DNA of 36,776 nucleotides from Reyranella sp. (GTDB taxonomy: Bacteria > Pseudomonadota > Alphaproteobacteria > Reyranellales > Reyranellaceae): the NCBI RefSeq assembly GCF_004296935.1, contig NZ_SCVH01000132.1, positions 1 through 36,776 on the forward strand. The letters run 5' to 3'. Shown piece by piece: positions 20,208 through 28,732 of the stretch (within the stretch, counting starts at the first letter, position 1; each line of letters starts with the position of its first letter). Under the pieces are notes generated by a model. That model ran no database searches and was not told where the DNA came from. It worked only from the letters and a program-made list of their open reading frames with translations. A program made the position numbers and the translations under genes.

Positions 20208-22337
20208 GTGTCAAACCTGCGCTCCTGGATCCTGAAACAGCTCGACGCCGAGCGCGGCCGCTGGATGCTGTGGCTTCCCGTGGCAATGGGACTGGGCATC
20301 GCCGTCTACTTCGAGCTCCCGAGCGAGCCCGCCCTGTGGGTCGGTCCGGCCGCCGCGATCGCGGCCCTCGTCGCCGCCTTGTTTGCTCCGTCCGGAAGCT
20401 TTGCGCGGGCGCTGGCGATTGGCGCCGCCGCGAGCGCTGTCGGTCTCGGGCTCGTCGCCTGGCGCACGGCGAGCCTGGCCGCACCGACGCTCAGCCGGCC
20501 GCTGTTCAGCATCAACGTCGAGGGCCGGATCGCCGACATCCAGCGCCTGCCCGACGGCGTGCGGGTCGTGCTCGAGGCGGTGCGCCTCAAGGGCAATGGC
20601 GTGCCGCCGGCCGAGATGATGCCGCTCAAGGTGCGCGTGTCCCTCGGCAAGGGCGCGCCCCGCCTGACCGTCGGCGACCGGCTGCTGGTGCTTGCCAACC
20701 TGTCGCCGCCGGCCGGCCCGGCGGCGCCCGGCGCCTTCGATTTCCAGCGCGTCGCCTGGTACCAGCAGCTGGGTGCGGTCGGCTACGCGCTGGCACCGGC
20801 GGCGATCATCGAGCACGGCAAGCCCAATGGCCTCCTGCGCACGCTCGATGCGCTGCGCGCCGACGTCACCGAGCGGATCATGAAAGCGCTGCCCGGGCCG
20901 GCGGGCGGCGTGGCAGCGGCGTTGCTGGCCGGCGAACAGACGGCGGTCGACAAGGACGTCGCCCAGGCGATGCGCGATTCGGGCCTGGCGCACATCCTCT
21001 CGATCTCCGGCCTCCATATCGTGTTCGTGGTCGGCCTGGTGATGGGCCTCGTGCGCTACGGCATCGCGCTCATCCCGCCGCTGGCGCTCAGGATCGACGC
21101 CAAGAAAGTGGCGGCCGTCCTCGCGCTGATGGCGGCGCTCTTCTACACGGCCCTCGCCGGCGCCCCGGTGCCGGCCCAGCGCGCCTGCGCCATGGCGGGC
21201 TTCGCGCTGCTCGCCATCCTGCTCGACCGCACGGCGCTGTCGCTGCGCCTGGTCGCCTGGTCGGCGGTGATTGTGCTCACTGCCGCGCCAGAATCGCTGA
21301 CCGGCGCCTCGTTCCAGATGTCGTTCGCCGCCGTCGTCGCCCTCATTGCCGGCTGGGAGGCAGCCTCAGGCTGGCGCCGACGCCTGCACGAGCGGGCCGA
21401 AGGCATGCGCCACCGCTGGGCCTGGCGGCTCACCGCGGCTCTCGGCGCCAGCCTCGCCACGACCCTGATCGCGTCGGCCGCCACAGGCGCCTTCGCCGCC
21501 TATCACTTCAACCGCGTCAGCCTGCTCGGCGTCGCGGCGAACCTGGTGGGCGTGCCGCTCACCGGCTTCTGGATCATGCCGTGGGGCCTGCTTGCCATGC
21601 TGCTGATGCCCTTCGGCCTCGAAGCGATCGCCCTGGTGCCGATGGGCTGGGGCGTCGATGGGCTGAACGCCATCGCCCGCCATGTCGCCGCGTGGCCCGA
21701 CGCCGCCACGCTGGTGCCGTCGCTGCCCGGCGCCAGCCTGTGGCTGCTGACGGTGGGCGGCCTGTGGCTCTGCCTGTGGCGCCGCCGCTGGCGGCTGGCC
21801 GGTCTTCCCGTGGCGGTGATCGGCCTGCTGCTGGGCCCGCCGCCGGCGCCCGACCTGCTGATGAGCGAGGACGGCCGCGTGCTCGGCCTGCGCGACGAGC
21901 GCGGCCAGGTCCATGTCGCCTCGGCCCGCACCGACCGCTTCGTGAGCGATGCCTGGGCGAGACGACAAGGGCAGGAGGGCGCCAAGCGCTGGACCGTGAG
22001 TGCCGACCAGCAGGCGGCGGGCCTGGGCTGCGCTACCGGCCTCTGCCGCTGGCGCAAGGGGCCGTGGCGGGTCGCCCTGGTGAGCGACGACCGCCGCCTC
22101 GCCGAGGCCTGCGGCTCGGCCGACATCGTGCTCGCCACCGTGGACGCCCAGGCTCGCTGCCGTGGCCCCCGGCTGGTCATCGACCGCCGCGACGCCTGGC
22201 GGGAGGGTGCGCAGGCGCTGTGGCTCGACGATCTGGGCGTCCGCCGCGAGACCGCCAACGCGCGCCGCGGCGACCGGCCCTGGGTGCCCAACAGCTCGAT
22301 GCGCCAGACCGCGCCGCTGAAGGCGCCGGGCGCGTAG
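20208..22337 (+). CDS. comEC: ComEC/Rec2 family DNA-uptake channel, lacking a recognisable metallo-beta-lactamase motif
   Basis: Polytopic inner-membrane protein of 709 residues, starting at GTG 20208 with AGGGGAG at 20191-20197. Two N-terminal helices and an OB-like DUF4131 region ([15 protein letters not shown]) precede the competence domain, whose hallmark [15 protein letters not shown] lies near residue 265. Many helices follow. After the last helix (near residue 545) comes a ~160-residue soluble tail ([20 protein letters not shown]). The HxHxDH zinc motif of full ComEC is not visible in it, as in many alphaproteobacterial forms. It transports single-stranded DNA in competent bacteria; competence is untested here. 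Neighbours gltX and lexA match the conserved alphaproteobacterial order. Confidence 0.9.
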   Translation: MSNLRSWILKQLDAERGRWMLWLPVAMGLGIAVYFELPSEPALWVGPAAAIAALVAALFAPSGSFARALAIGAAASAVGLGLVAWRTASLAAPTLSRPLFSINVEGRIADIQRLPDGVRVVLEAVRLKGNGVPPAEMMPLKVRVSLGKGAPRLTVGDRLLVLANLSPPAGPAAPGAFDFQRVAWYQQLGAVGYALAPAAIIEHGKPNGLLRTLDALRADVTERIMKALPGPAGGVAAALLAGEQTAVDKDVAQAMRDSGLAHILSISGLHIVFVVGLVMGLVRYGIALIPPLALRIDAKKVAAVLALMAALFYTALAGAPVPAQRACAMAGFALLAILLDRTALSLRLVAWSAVIVLTAAPESLTGASFQMSFAAVVALIAGWEAASGWRRRLHERAEGMRHRWAWRLTAALGASLATTLIASAATGAFAAYHFNRVSLLGVAANLVGVPLTGFWIMPWGLLAMLLMPFGLEAIALVPMGWGVDGLNAIARHVAAWPDAATLVPSLPGASLWLLTVGGLWLCLWRRRWRLAGLPVAVIGLLLGPPPAPDLLMSEDGRVLGLRDERGQVHVASARTDRFVSDAWARRQGQEGAKRWTVSADQQAAGLGCATGLCRWRKGPWRVALVSDDRRLAEACGSADIVLATVDAQARCRGPRLVIDRRDAWREGAQALWLDDLGVRRETANARRGDRPWVPNSSMRQTAPLKAPGA

Positions 22338-22457
22338 GGCCCAACTCGGCGAATTTGGCCCAACTTCGCCGACAGATATTTGGCTCCCAAATCGCCTGAA
22401 AGCCAATGAATCCAGTCTTTTCTCGGCCTCACCGGGCCCACTCGAAACGTGGGAGTG

Positions 22458-22481
22458 TTGGGCCCGAAGTTGGGCCCGAAT
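22458..22481. repeat. Tandem 12-mer TTGGGCCCGAA(G/T), two copies
   Basis: TTGGGCCCGAAG and TTGGGCCCGAAT are adjacent. Each carries the palindrome GGGCCC. Inverted relatives (GGGCCCAACT at 22337-22346 and TTGGCCCAACTTCG at 22355-22368) lie about 110 bases upstream, so the block has two pairs facing each other. Confidence 0.6.
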
Positions 22482-22624
22482 CTGTCTCCGATTGGATTTC
22501 CGGGACCTTGTTTCGTTCGATCGTTGCGGCCGTCGATTCTCGTGGCCCGGCGCGCCTGGTTGCTCCGGCGTCGTCATTGCCTCGCCGACGGCCGTCGGAA
22601 AGGCGGGCTCATTCTTGTGTCTGT

Positions 22625-22644
22625 CCACGGGTCAGGACCCGTGG
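22625..22644. repeat. Near-perfect palindrome, 9-bp arms with a 2-base centre
   Basis: CCACGGGTC-AG-GACCCGTGG. The centre is too short for a normal RNA hairpin loop, so protein binding to DNA is as likely as an RNA role. No gene lies within 150 bases. Confidence 0.5.
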
Positions 22645-22704
22645 CGGCGACCTTGCGCTCAAAGGCTGCAAACCCGCGGGCGGCCGCGGGCAGGTCTTTG
22701 CCGG

Positions 22705-22749
22705 AATGAAAAAGGCCGGCGCCCACATTCACATGCGAAGCGCCAGCCT
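22705..22749 (-). terminator. Intrinsic terminator of lexA
   Basis: Read on the minus strand: AGGC-T-GGCGC, an 17-base loop, GCGCC-G-GCCT, then TTTTCATT. The 9-bp stem with one internal mismatch and a T-run (complement of 22709-22713) starts about 50 bases after the lexA stop codon. Confidence 0.75.
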
Positions 22750-22799
22750 AGCGGAAATATACCCTAAAACCTGCTGAACTTGCAAATCGGCGTACCGGC

Positions 22800-23540
22800 C
22801 TAGTTGTACCGGCGATAGAGCCCCGCCAGCCGGCCCTGGATCTTGACCCGGTCGGGTCCGAAGATCCGTGTCTCGTAGGCGGCGTTGGCGGGTTCGAGCG
22901 CGATCGAGGCACCCTTCTTGCGCAGGCGCTTGAGCGTCGCCTCGGCATCGTCGATCAGCGCCACCACGATCTCGCCGGTCTCGGCGGTGTCGGCGCTCTT
23001 GATGATGGCGATGTCGCCGTTCTGGATGCCGGCCTCGACCATCGAGTCGCCCTGGACTTCGAGGCAGTAGTGCGCGCCCGAGCCGAGCAGGGTGACGGGC
23101 ACATCGACGGTCGTGGAATTGTCGCGCAGCGCCTCGATCGGCGTGCCGGCCGCGATCCGCCCGTAGAGCGGCAGGCTGAGCGCTTGTGCCTCGTTGGCCA
23201 CCAGGATGGCGCCGGCCAGCGGCAGGCGATCGCCACGGATGACCTGGGGCACGAAGCCCTCGCGCCCTTCGGCCATGCCGGCGCGGGCCAGCATGGGCAT
23301 GACATTGGGGGCGGGCATAGCCGCCGTGTCGGGCAGTTTGAGAACCTGCAGGGCCCGCGCACGATGCGGCAGGCGGCGCAGGAAGCCGCGCTCCTCCAGC
23401 CCCGTGATCAGGCGGTGGATGCCCGACTTGGATTTGAGCCGGAGCGCCTCCTTCATCTCATCGAACGAGGGCGAGACGCCATCGTCGTTGAGGCGCTTGT
23501 TGATGAACATCAGCAGTTCGTTTTGCTTGCGGGTTAACAC
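22800..23540 (-). CDS. lexA: LexA repressor (SOS regulator)
   Basis: SOS repressor-protease, 246 residues. The start is GTG (complement of 23538-23540), giving [13 protein letters not shown], the usual alphaproteobacterial opening, with GGGGAG five to ten bases upstream. A winged-helix DNA-binding domain occupies residues 1-65, and the linker is long. The cleavage site is Ala131-Gly132 (YGRIAAGTP), with catalytic Ser166 ([10 protein letters not shown]) and Lys204 (EATLKRL). All self-cleavage residues are present, so it should respond to RecA. Two operator-like sequences lie directly upstream, and a terminator follows. It is next to comEC and moeA, as in other alphaproteobacteria. Confidence 0.97.
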   Translation of the reverse strand: MLTRKQNELLMFINKRLNDDGVSPSFDEMKEALRLKSKSGIHRLITGLEERGFLRRLPHRARALQVLKLPDTAAMPAPNVMPMLARAGMAEGREGFVPQVIRGDRLPLAGAILVANEAQALSLPLYGRIAAGTPIEALRDNSTTVDVPVTLLGSGAHYCLEVQGDSMVEAGIQNGDIAIIKSADTAETGEIVVALIDDAEATLKRLRKKGASIALEPANAAYETRIFGPDRVKIQGRLAGLYRRYN

Positions 23541-23572
23541 CGTCTTCTCCCCAGAACGCCTACCGGATTTAG

Positions 23573-23587
23573 GAACAAATCCTGAAA
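23573..23587. promoter_or_regulatory. Second, degenerate LexA box
   Basis: GAAC-AAATCCT-GAAA matches the GAAC-N7-GAAC consensus at seven of eight fixed positions. It lies between the main operator and the lexA start, in the opposite repeat orientation to it. Confidence 0.4.
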
Positions 23588-23597
23588 CCCGACGCAT

Positions 23598-23626
23598 GTT
23601 CTAGTTTAGTTCCGCCTCCAAGTCAA
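23598..23626 (-). promoter_or_regulatory. lexA promoter with overlapping SOS box
   Basis: On the minus strand, TTGACT (23626-23621), 17-base spacer, TAGAAC (23603-23598). The plus-strand GTTC-TAGTTTA-GTTC at 23598-23612 is an exact alphaproteobacterial LexA operator (GTTC-N7-GTTC). It covers the -10 box and part of the spacer, so bound LexA would exclude RNA polymerase. This is the standard autoregulation layout. Confidence 0.88.
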
Positions 23627-23660
23627 GTTTTCCCGGGGAACACGGGGATCAGTGGCGGGA

Positions 23661-24884
23661 TCAGTACCCGCCGGGAAGGCCGGCGAGATCAACCACTTGC
23701 ACGATTTCACCGGCCTTGCGGGCGGGGTCGTGGGCCGGCCGCACGAGGAAAGCCGAAGACTCCGCCAGCACCGAGAGCATGGAACTGTCCTGCACCGGAT
23801 GCGGCGTCACGGTGAGAGTGCCGTCGGCGGCCCGGCTGAGTGCAGAGCGGACATAGTCCTCGCGCGTGTCGTTCATCTTGACGTCGACAGCCAGTCTGGC
23901 CGGCACTGTGCCGACGAGGTCGCCGGGCTGGCCCAGCATCCGGTCGATTGCCGGCTTCAGGAACAGGAGCGCGCAGACCATGGTCGAGACCGGATTGCCC
24001 GGCAGGCCGAGCACGCGGGCGCGGTCCTTGGCGGCAAACATCAGCGGCTTGCCCGGGCGCATGGCGATCCGCCAGAAATCCATGGCGAAGCCCTGGGCCT
24101 TCAGCGCGTCCTGAACGAGATCGTGATCGCCGACCGAGGCGCCGCCCAGGGTGATCAGGAGGTCATGCTGCGCGCCGGCAGCGATGCAGCTCTCGATCAG
24201 CCCGGCGTCGTCGCGGGCGATGTCGAACAGGATGGGTTCGCCACCCCAGCCGCGCACAAGCGCGGCCACGGCGATGCCGGAGGAAGAGACGATCTGATTG
24301 CGGCCCACCGGCTCGCCCGGCAGCACGAGTTCGTCGCCGGTCGAGAGGATCGCGACACGCGGCTTCCGGCGCACGGAAAGCCACGGCAGGTTCATGGCGG
24401 CGGCCAGCGCCACGTCGCGCGTGGTGAGCGTGCGGCCCACCGCGAGCGGCTGGTCGCCCGCGGCGAAGTCGAGGCCGGCCTTGCGGATGTGCCGGCCCGG
24501 CCGCGGCGCCTCGAGGATGGTGATCCTGTCGCCTTCGGCCTTGGTGTCTTCCTGGATCACGATGGCATCGGCGCCGGTCGGCAGCGGACCGCCGGTGAAG
24601 ATGCGCACCGTCTCGCCGGGTTTCAGTGCATGATCGTAGGACCCGCCGGCCGGCGCCTGGCCGACCAGTTTCAGCGTCGTCGGCGCGGCGGGAACGTCCG
24701 CGGCGCGCATCGCGTAGCCATCCATCGCCGAAAGGTCGGACGGCGGCTGCGTCAGCCGCGCGGCCGGTGCCACGGCCAGCACGCGGCCGGCGGCGTCGGC
24801 CACCGAGATCGTCTCGGCCGGCAGCGCCTCGAACGCCGCGATGACACGGGCATGGGCGTCACGGACGGAGAGGAGGGGGCTCAT
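23661..24884 (-). CDS. moeA: Molybdopterin molybdenumtransferase
   Basis: Inserts molybdate into adenylylated molybdopterin; 407 residues, the usual length. Domain marks are MDGYAMRAAD, RIFTGGPLPTGADAIV, LSTGDEL, LITLGGASVGDHD, MRPGKPLMFA and LGLPGNPVSTM. The C-terminal domain IV follows. Start ATG at 24884. It lies between moaC and lexA on the same strand. A pair of inverted palindromic repeats separates it from moaC, so transcription across the gap may be weakened. Confidence 0.97.
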   Translation of the reverse strand: MSPLLSVRDAHARVIAAFEALPAETISVADAAGRVLAVAPAARLTQPPSDLSAMDGYAMRAADVPAAPTTLKLVGQAPAGGSYDHALKPGETVRIFTGGPLPTGADAIVIQEDTKAEGDRITILEAPRPGRHIRKAGLDFAAGDQPLAVGRTLTTRDVALAAAMNLPWLSVRRKPRVAILSTGDELVLPGEPVGRNQIVSSSGIAVAALVRGWGGEPILFDIARDDAGLIESCIAAGAQHDLLITLGGASVGDHDLVQDALKAQGFAMDFWRIAMRPGKPLMFAAKDRARVLGLPGNPVSTMVCALLFLKPAIDRMLGQPGDLVGTVPARLAVDVKMNDTREDYVRSALSRAADGTLTVTPHPVQDSSMLSVLAESSAFLVRPAHDPARKAGEIVQVVDLAGLPGGY

Positions 24885-24892
24885 CGCAGAGT

Positions 24893-24949
24893 CTTTCCCT
24901 CTCCCGTCATACGGGGGAGGTGCCCTCGTCTTACGAGGGTGGAGGGGGT
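24893..24949. repeat. Palindromic repeat, copy A (moeA side)
   Basis: About 57 bases of the form CTCCCGTCATACGGGGGAGG, then a small stem (CCCTCG/CGAGGG), then GGAGGGGGT. Copy B (24969-25022) is the same element in reverse orientation with scattered differences; together they form a large imperfect inverted repeat around a ~19-base centre. Confidence 0.8.
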
Positions 24950-24963
24950 GGACGCGAAGGAGC

Positions 24964-25500
24964 TCATGACCCCCTCCGCCGCGTATGACGCGGCACCTCC
25001 CCCGAAGACGGGGGAGGAGAAGAAATGTCCCAAGTCCCCGACTTGCCGCCGGACTTGTGGACGAGCTTTACGCCGGAGATGACCATGCCGCGGTCGACGG
25101 ATTTGCACATGTCGTAGACGGTGAGGGCAGCGACGGAGGCGGCGGTGAGGGCTTCCATCTCGACGCCGGTGCGACCCTTCAGTTTGCAGGTCGCCTCGAT
25201 GTCGACCGCTTTGCGCTTGGGATCGAGCGAGAGTTTCACGTCGACCGACGACAGCGCCAGCGGATGGCAGAGCGGGATCAGGTCGGGCGTCTTCTTGGCG
25301 GCCATGATGCCGGCGAGCTGCGCCACGGCCAGCACATCGCCCTTCTTGGCCTTCCTGGTCGCGATCAGCTTCAGGGTCGCGGCCTGCATGGTGACGCTGG
25401 CGCGTGCGACAGCGACACGCTCCGTCACGTCCTTGTCGCCGACATCGACCATGCGGGCGTTGCCGGTGCCGTCGAAGTGGGTGAGCGTCTTTCGCTTCAT
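24964..25500 (-). CDS. moaC: Cyclic pyranopterin monophosphate synthase, C terminus extended by a repeat
   Basis: Second enzyme of molybdenum cofactor synthesis; it forms cyclic pyranopterin monophosphate together with MoaA. 178 residues. Core motifs: [44 protein letters not shown] and [12 protein letters not shown]. MoaC is normally about 160 residues and ends soon after KSGGKSG. Here residues from about 160 onward ([18 protein letters not shown]) are encoded by palindromic repeat copy B, which has replaced the original stop. The start ATG overlaps the trpC stop as ATGA, so it is translationally coupled to trpDC. Confidence 0.95.
   Translation of the reverse strand: MKRKTLTHFDGTGNARMVDVGDKDVTERVAVARASVTMQAATLKLIATRKAKKGDVLAVAQLAGIMAAKKTPDLIPLCHPLALSSVDVKLSLDPKRKAVDIEATCKLKGRTGVEMEALTAASVAALTVYDMCKSVDRGMVISGVKLVHKSGGKSGTWDISSPPPSSGEVPRHTRRRGS
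24969..25022. repeat. Palindromic repeat, copy B (inside the moaC 3' end)
   Basis: Inverted partner of 24893-24949: ACCCCCTCC, small stem GCCGCG/CGCGGC, then CACCTCCCCCGAAGACGGGG. It is read in frame as the last ~18 residues of MoaC; the stop codon at 24964-24966 lies just beyond it. Confidence 0.8.
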
Positions 25501-26306
25501 GCCGCCGCTGCCTCGCGGACCAGCATGTGGCGCACCGCCGCCTCGACATCGGGCTGGCGCATGAAACTTTCGCCGATCAGGAAGGCCTGCGCGCCGACCT
25601 TGGCCATGCGCGCGAGGTCGGCCGGCGAGCCGAGGCCGCTCTCGGCCACCAGCACGCGGTCCTTCGGCACCAGCGGTGCCAACTGCTCGGTCGTGGCGAG
25701 GTCGACCTTCAGCGTCTTGAGGTTGCGGTTGTTGACGCCGATCAGGTCGGCGTCGAGCTTGAGTGCGCGCTCGAGTTCCGGCGCATCGTGCACCTCGACC
25801 AGCACGTCCATGCCCCACTTGTGCGCGAGGCCGGCGAGCTCGGCCGCCCGCGCATCGTCGAGGCAGGCCATGATCAGCAGGATGCAGTCGGCGCCCAGCG
25901 CACGCGCCTCCGGCACCTGGTAGGGATCGATCATGAAATCCTTGCGCAGCACCGGCAGCTTCACCGCGGCGCGGGCTTGCGTGAGGAACTCGTCCTTGCC
26001 CTGGAAGTAGGGGCCGTCGGTCAGGATCGAGAGGCACGTGGCGCCGCCGCGCTCGTAGGCCTTGGCCAGTGCCGGCGGATCGAAATCCTCACGGATCAGG
26101 CCCTTGCTGGGCGAGGCCTTCTTGATTTCGGCGATCAGCCCGTAGCGGCCTGATGCGATGGTGGCCTTCAGCGCCTTGGCGAAGCCGCGCGGCGAGTCGG
26201 TGTCGCGCGCCAGATTCTCGACCGCGCGCAGGGGGCGCTGCGAAATGCGGCCGGCGACGTGACGGCGCTTGTCGGCGACGATCTTGTCCAGGGTATCGCC
26301 GCTCAT
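25497..26306 (-). CDS. trpC: Indole-3-glycerol phosphate synthase
   Basis: Fourth step of tryptophan synthesis, a single-function TIM barrel of 269 residues. Marks are [16 protein letters not shown] (substrate-binding Lys), [24 protein letters not shown] (catalytic Lys), VEVHDAPEL and [11 protein letters not shown]. The ATG (complement of 26304-26306) overlaps the trpD stop by four bases, and the stop overlaps moaC by four bases, giving a tightly coupled trpD-trpC-moaC unit. Not fused to trpF. Confidence 0.98.
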   Translation of the reverse strand: MSGDTLDKIVADKRRHVAGRISQRPLRAVENLARDTDSPRGFAKALKATIASGRYGLIAEIKKASPSKGLIREDFDPPALAKAYERGGATCLSILTDGPYFQGKDEFLTQARAAVKLPVLRKDFMIDPYQVPEARALGADCILLIMACLDDARAAELAGLAHKWGMDVLVEVHDAPELERALKLDADLIGVNNRNLKTLKVDLATTEQLAPLVPKDRVLVAESGLGSPADLARMAKVGAQAFLIGESFMRQPDVEAAVRHMLVREAAAA

Positions 26307-27328
26307 GCGCAGATCCTTTTCAGTGTGGCGAGTGCTGTGGCCGCCTTGCCGGTGTCGATCGAGGCTGCCGCGAGCGCGGCACCCTGCTTGAGGTCCTTTG
26401 CCTTGCCCGCGACCATGAGGGCCGCGGCGCTGTTCAATATCACGATGTCGCGGAAGGCGTTCTTCTCGCCGGCCAGCACCTTGTTGATCGCCTCGGCATT
26501 GTGCACGGCATCGCCGCCCTTGAGGTCGGCCATCCGGGCGCGCTTCACACCGGCCTCCTCGGGCGCGATCTCGATCTCGCTCACCTTGCCGTTCTCCAGC
26601 GAGGCGGCCCAACTCGTTGTCGTTGTCGTGAGTTCGTCCATGCCGTCCTGGCCATGCACGACCAGGGCGCGCTCGAGGCCGAGTTGCCCCAGCGCCTCGG
26701 CGACGGGGCGGAGCCAGCGGCGATCGAACACGCCGACGAGCTGGCGCTTCACCAGCGCCGGGTTCGACATCGGGCCGAGCAGGTTGAAGATGGTGCGGTT
26801 GGGCGCGAGTTCGACGCGGGGGCCGGCCACGTTGCGCATGGCGCTGTGGTGGCGCGGCGCCATCAGGAAGCACACGTTGGCCTCGACCAGCGCCTTTTCC
26901 AGCGCTTCGATCGGCACTTCGAGCCCGATGCCCAGCGCCGACAGCACGTCCGCTGCCCCGGACTTGGAGGTGAAGGCGCGGTTGCCGTGCTTGGCGACGG
27001 GGACGCCGGCCCCCGCCACGACGAATGCGGAGCAGGAGGAGACGTTGTAGGTGCCGTGGTGGTCGCCGCCGGTGCCCACGATATCGATGGCGCCCGCGGG
27101 CGCGCGGACGCGCAGGACCTTGGCCCTGAGCGCCCGGGCGCCGCCGGCCAGCTCCTGGGCGGTCTCGCCGCGGACCTTCAGCCCCATCAGGAAGGCGCCC
27201 ATCTGGGCCGGAGTGGCGTCGCCCGAGGTCATGATGTCGAAGGCGCGCTCCGCCTCGTCGATCCCCAGGGAATCGCCGTTGCCCACCTTGGCCAGAAGGG
27301 CCCGAAAATCGTCGATATCGCCGCTCAC
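26303..27328 (-). CDS. trpD: Anthranilate phosphoribosyltransferase
   Basis: Joins anthranilate to PRPP; 341 residues. It starts at GTG (complement of 27326-27328) with TGGAG upstream. PRPP and anthranilate motifs are [31 protein letters not shown] and [11 protein letters not shown]. It is the first gene of the trpD-trpC-moaC coupled unit. trpG, its usual upstream neighbour, is 1.5 kb away behind a small plus-strand gene and a solute-binding-protein gene, so trpD may depend on its own promoter in the 56-base gap before 27385. Confidence 0.98.
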   Translation of the reverse strand: MSGDIDDFRALLAKVGNGDSLGIDEAERAFDIMTSGDATPAQMGAFLMGLKVRGETAQELAGGARALRAKVLRVRAPAGAIDIVGTGGDHHGTYNVSSCSAFVVAGAGVPVAKHGNRAFTSKSGAADVLSALGIGLEVPIEALEKALVEANVCFLMAPRHHSAMRNVAGPRVELAPNRTIFNLLGPMSNPALVKRQLVGVFDRRWLRPVAEALGQLGLERALVVHGQDGMDELTTTTTSWAASLENGKVSEIEIAPEEAGVKRARMADLKGGDAVHNAEAINKVLAGEKNAFRDIVILNSAAALMVAGKAKDLKQGAALAAASIDTGKAATALATLKRICA

Positions 27329-27384
27329 CGGAACTCCAGATTTGCCTCTTGCCGGCCGGGCCGGCGGGCGGCTAGCTATATCAC

Positions 27385-27585
27385 ATGGCTCAAGAACTCA
27401 TCCTCAAGGTCACCGGCATGGATTGCGACGGCTGCGTAAAGGCCGTCACCCGTGCCGCCACCGGCGCCGGAACCGCGCCGATCTCCGTCGATCTCAAGAG
27501 CGGGGAGATGCGTCTCCCGGCCGATGCCGACGTTGCCGCCATCACCAAGGCGGTCACGCGGGCGGGGTTTGGGATTGCCAGTTAG
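27385..27585 (+). CDS. Small heavy-metal-associated (HMA) domain protein
   Basis: A 66-residue protein consisting of a single HMA ferredoxin-like fold. The motif GMDCDGC has Cys14 and Cys17, matching the GMxCxxC copper/soft-metal site of CopZ/Atx1-like chaperones. The rest ([26 protein letters not shown]) fits the beta-alpha-beta pattern. Unusual points are the Gly/Ala-rich loop after the first helix and a start (ATG 27385) without a visible ribosome-binding site. It stands alone, divergent from trpD; no copper ATPase or regulator is adjacent. The metal is inferred. Confidence 0.8.
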   Translation: MAQELILKVTGMDCDGCVKAVTRAATGAGTAPISVDLKSGEMRLPADADVAAITKAVTRAGFGIAS

Positions 27586-27603
27586 GCGGCGATCTTAAGG
27601 TTA

Positions 27604-27639
27604 AATATTTCCTGTAATCCATTGATTATAGGAAATATT
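27604..27639. repeat. AT-rich 16-bp hairpin
   Basis: AATATTTCCTGTAATC, loop CATT, GATTATAGGAAATATT; fully paired as RNA with one G-U. It starts 18 bases after the small HMA gene and is strikingly AT-rich in a GC-rich genome. No T-run follows, so it may stabilise an mRNA end rather than terminate, or be a remnant of an inserted element. Confidence 0.65.
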
Positions 27640-27675
27640 ACCAAACCTATATCCATGTCTGGTCTATAAATTAAA

Positions 27676-27748
27676 GATCCCTCGCGACGCTCGGGATGAC
27701 AAAACTCGGGATGGACAAATGTTGTCACCCCGAGCGTAGCGAGGGGAC
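27676..27748. repeat. Palindromic GTCATCCCGAGC-family repeat, left copy
   Basis: Arms of 27 bases (27676-27702 and 27722-27748) are inverted and match at 23 positions: GATCCCTCGCGACGCTCGGG versus the complement of CCCCGAGCGTAGCGAGGGGA. Same family as 28733-28801. It lies just after the 3' end of the solute-binding-protein gene and could end its transcript. Confidence 0.85.
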
Positions 27749-27765
27749 TTTCCTCTTTAACGCCT

Positions 27766-28728
27766 TCACTCGATCTTCACGCCGGCGTCCTGGACGATCT
27801 TGCGCCACTTGGTGTTCTCGATGGCGATGAAGGCCTCGAACTCCTGGCGCGATTCCTTGGCCGGGACGAAGGACAGGCTCCTGAGCTTCTCCAGCACCGC
27901 GGGATCCTTCAGGATACGCATCACCTCGGCGCTCAGCCTGTCGAGAATGGGCTCAGGCGTCTTGGCGGGCGCCGACAGGCCGATCCAGCCGACGGCGACG
28001 ACGCCCTGGATGCCCTGCTCGGCGACGGTCGGCAGGTCCGGCAGGAAGGGCGAGCGGCGCTGGTCGGCGATGCCGATCGCCTTCACCTTGCCGGCCTTCA
28101 CCGGGCCGATGGCGCCGGGAATGGCGTCCGACAGGAGCTGGATGTCGCCGCTCTGCAGCGCGAGCTGCGCGTCGGCGTTGCCCTTGAAGGGCACGTGCGT
28201 GAGCTTGATGCCGGCAGCATTCTTCAGCATCTCGACCGCGAGATGGCTCGCCGAGCCGTTGCCCGAGGAGCCGTAGTTGAGATCGCCGGTCTTGGCCTTG
28301 GCGACCAGCTCCGGCACAGAGGTGATGCCGCTCTTGAGGCTGGTCATCAGGACCTGCGGCGTCAGGCCGATGTTGGCGATCGGCGCGAAATCCTTCTGCG
28401 GATCGTAGGGCAGCTTCGGGTAAAGCGCCGGGCTGATGCCGTGGGTCGAGATCGTGACCATCAGCAGCGTGTAGCCGTCGGGCGTGGCCTTGGCCGCCAC
28501 GTCGGCACCGATCTGGCCGCCGGCACCGGGACGGTTCTCGACGATGACCTGCTGGCCCAGCGCCTTGGTGAGCTGGTCGGCCATGACGCGCGCCAGGATG
28601 TCGGTCGCCTGACCAGCCGGAAACCCGACGATGATGCGGACCGGCTTGGCGGGCCAGGCCTGGGCGAAGGCGCCCGGCGCGATGCCGGCAGCGGTGGCCG
28701 AGGCGAGAACGAATCTGCGTTTGAGCAT
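27766..28728 (-). CDS. Bug/TctC-type periplasmic solute-binding protein
   Basis: Receptor of the tripartite tricarboxylate (TTT) type, 320 residues. The N terminus is MLKRRFVLASATAAGIAPGA with a likely cut after AFA; a run of arginines suggests export, but no full Tat motif is present. Family marks are PVRIIVGFPAGQATD, VIVENRPGAGGQIG, YGSSGNGSASHLAVEM and THVPFKGNADAQLAL. No TctA/TctB genes are near, as is common for this family; ligand unknown. Start: ATG 28728 is preferred over ATG 28737, since the open frame further upstream is just repeat sequence. Repeats of one family flank it on both sides, between trpG and trpD. Confidence 0.9.
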   Translation of the reverse strand: MLKRRFVLASATAAGIAPGAFAQAWPAKPVRIIVGFPAGQATDILARVMADQLTKALGQQVIVENRPGAGGQIGADVAAKATPDGYTLLMVTISTHGISPALYPKLPYDPQKDFAPIANIGLTPQVLMTSLKSGITSVPELVAKAKTGDLNYGSSGNGSASHLAVEMLKNAAGIKLTHVPFKGNADAQLALQSGDIQLLSDAIPGAIGPVKAGKVKAIGIADQRRSPFLPDLPTVAEQGIQGVVAVGWIGLSAPAKTPEPILDRLSAEVMRILKDPAVLEKLRSLSFVPAKESRQEFEAFIAIENTKWRKIVQDAGVKIE

Positions 28729-28732
28729 CGGT

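Larger units (their letters stand above)
22338..22799. other. Non-coding, palindrome-rich gap between convergent comEC and lexA
   Basis: No credible gene in 462 bases. It contains CGGCGAA/TTCGCCG around an 11-base loop (22347-22371), ATTTGG-CTC-CCAAAT (22378-22392), a 12-base tandem repeat (22458-22481) whose core is also present inverted at 22337-22346, a near-perfect palindrome (22625-22644) and a GC hairpin CCCGCGG/CCGCGGG near 22675. The lexA terminator lies at the right end. The first two hairpins may end comEC transcription. Confidence 0.6.

Noticed and set aside
20270-22399. Second plus-strand frame of 709 codons over comEC
   Set aside because: Arg/Pro/Ala-rich translation with no hydrophobic segments; the other frame has the ComEC motifs and membrane helices.
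22458-22481. Tandem repeat considered as the start of a CRISPR array
   Set aside because: Two adjacent 12-mers with no spacers and no cas genes.
22406-22777. Possible 123-residue gene in the comEC-lexA gap
   Set aside because: No ribosome-binding site, composition unlike a protein, and it runs through the lexA terminator stem.
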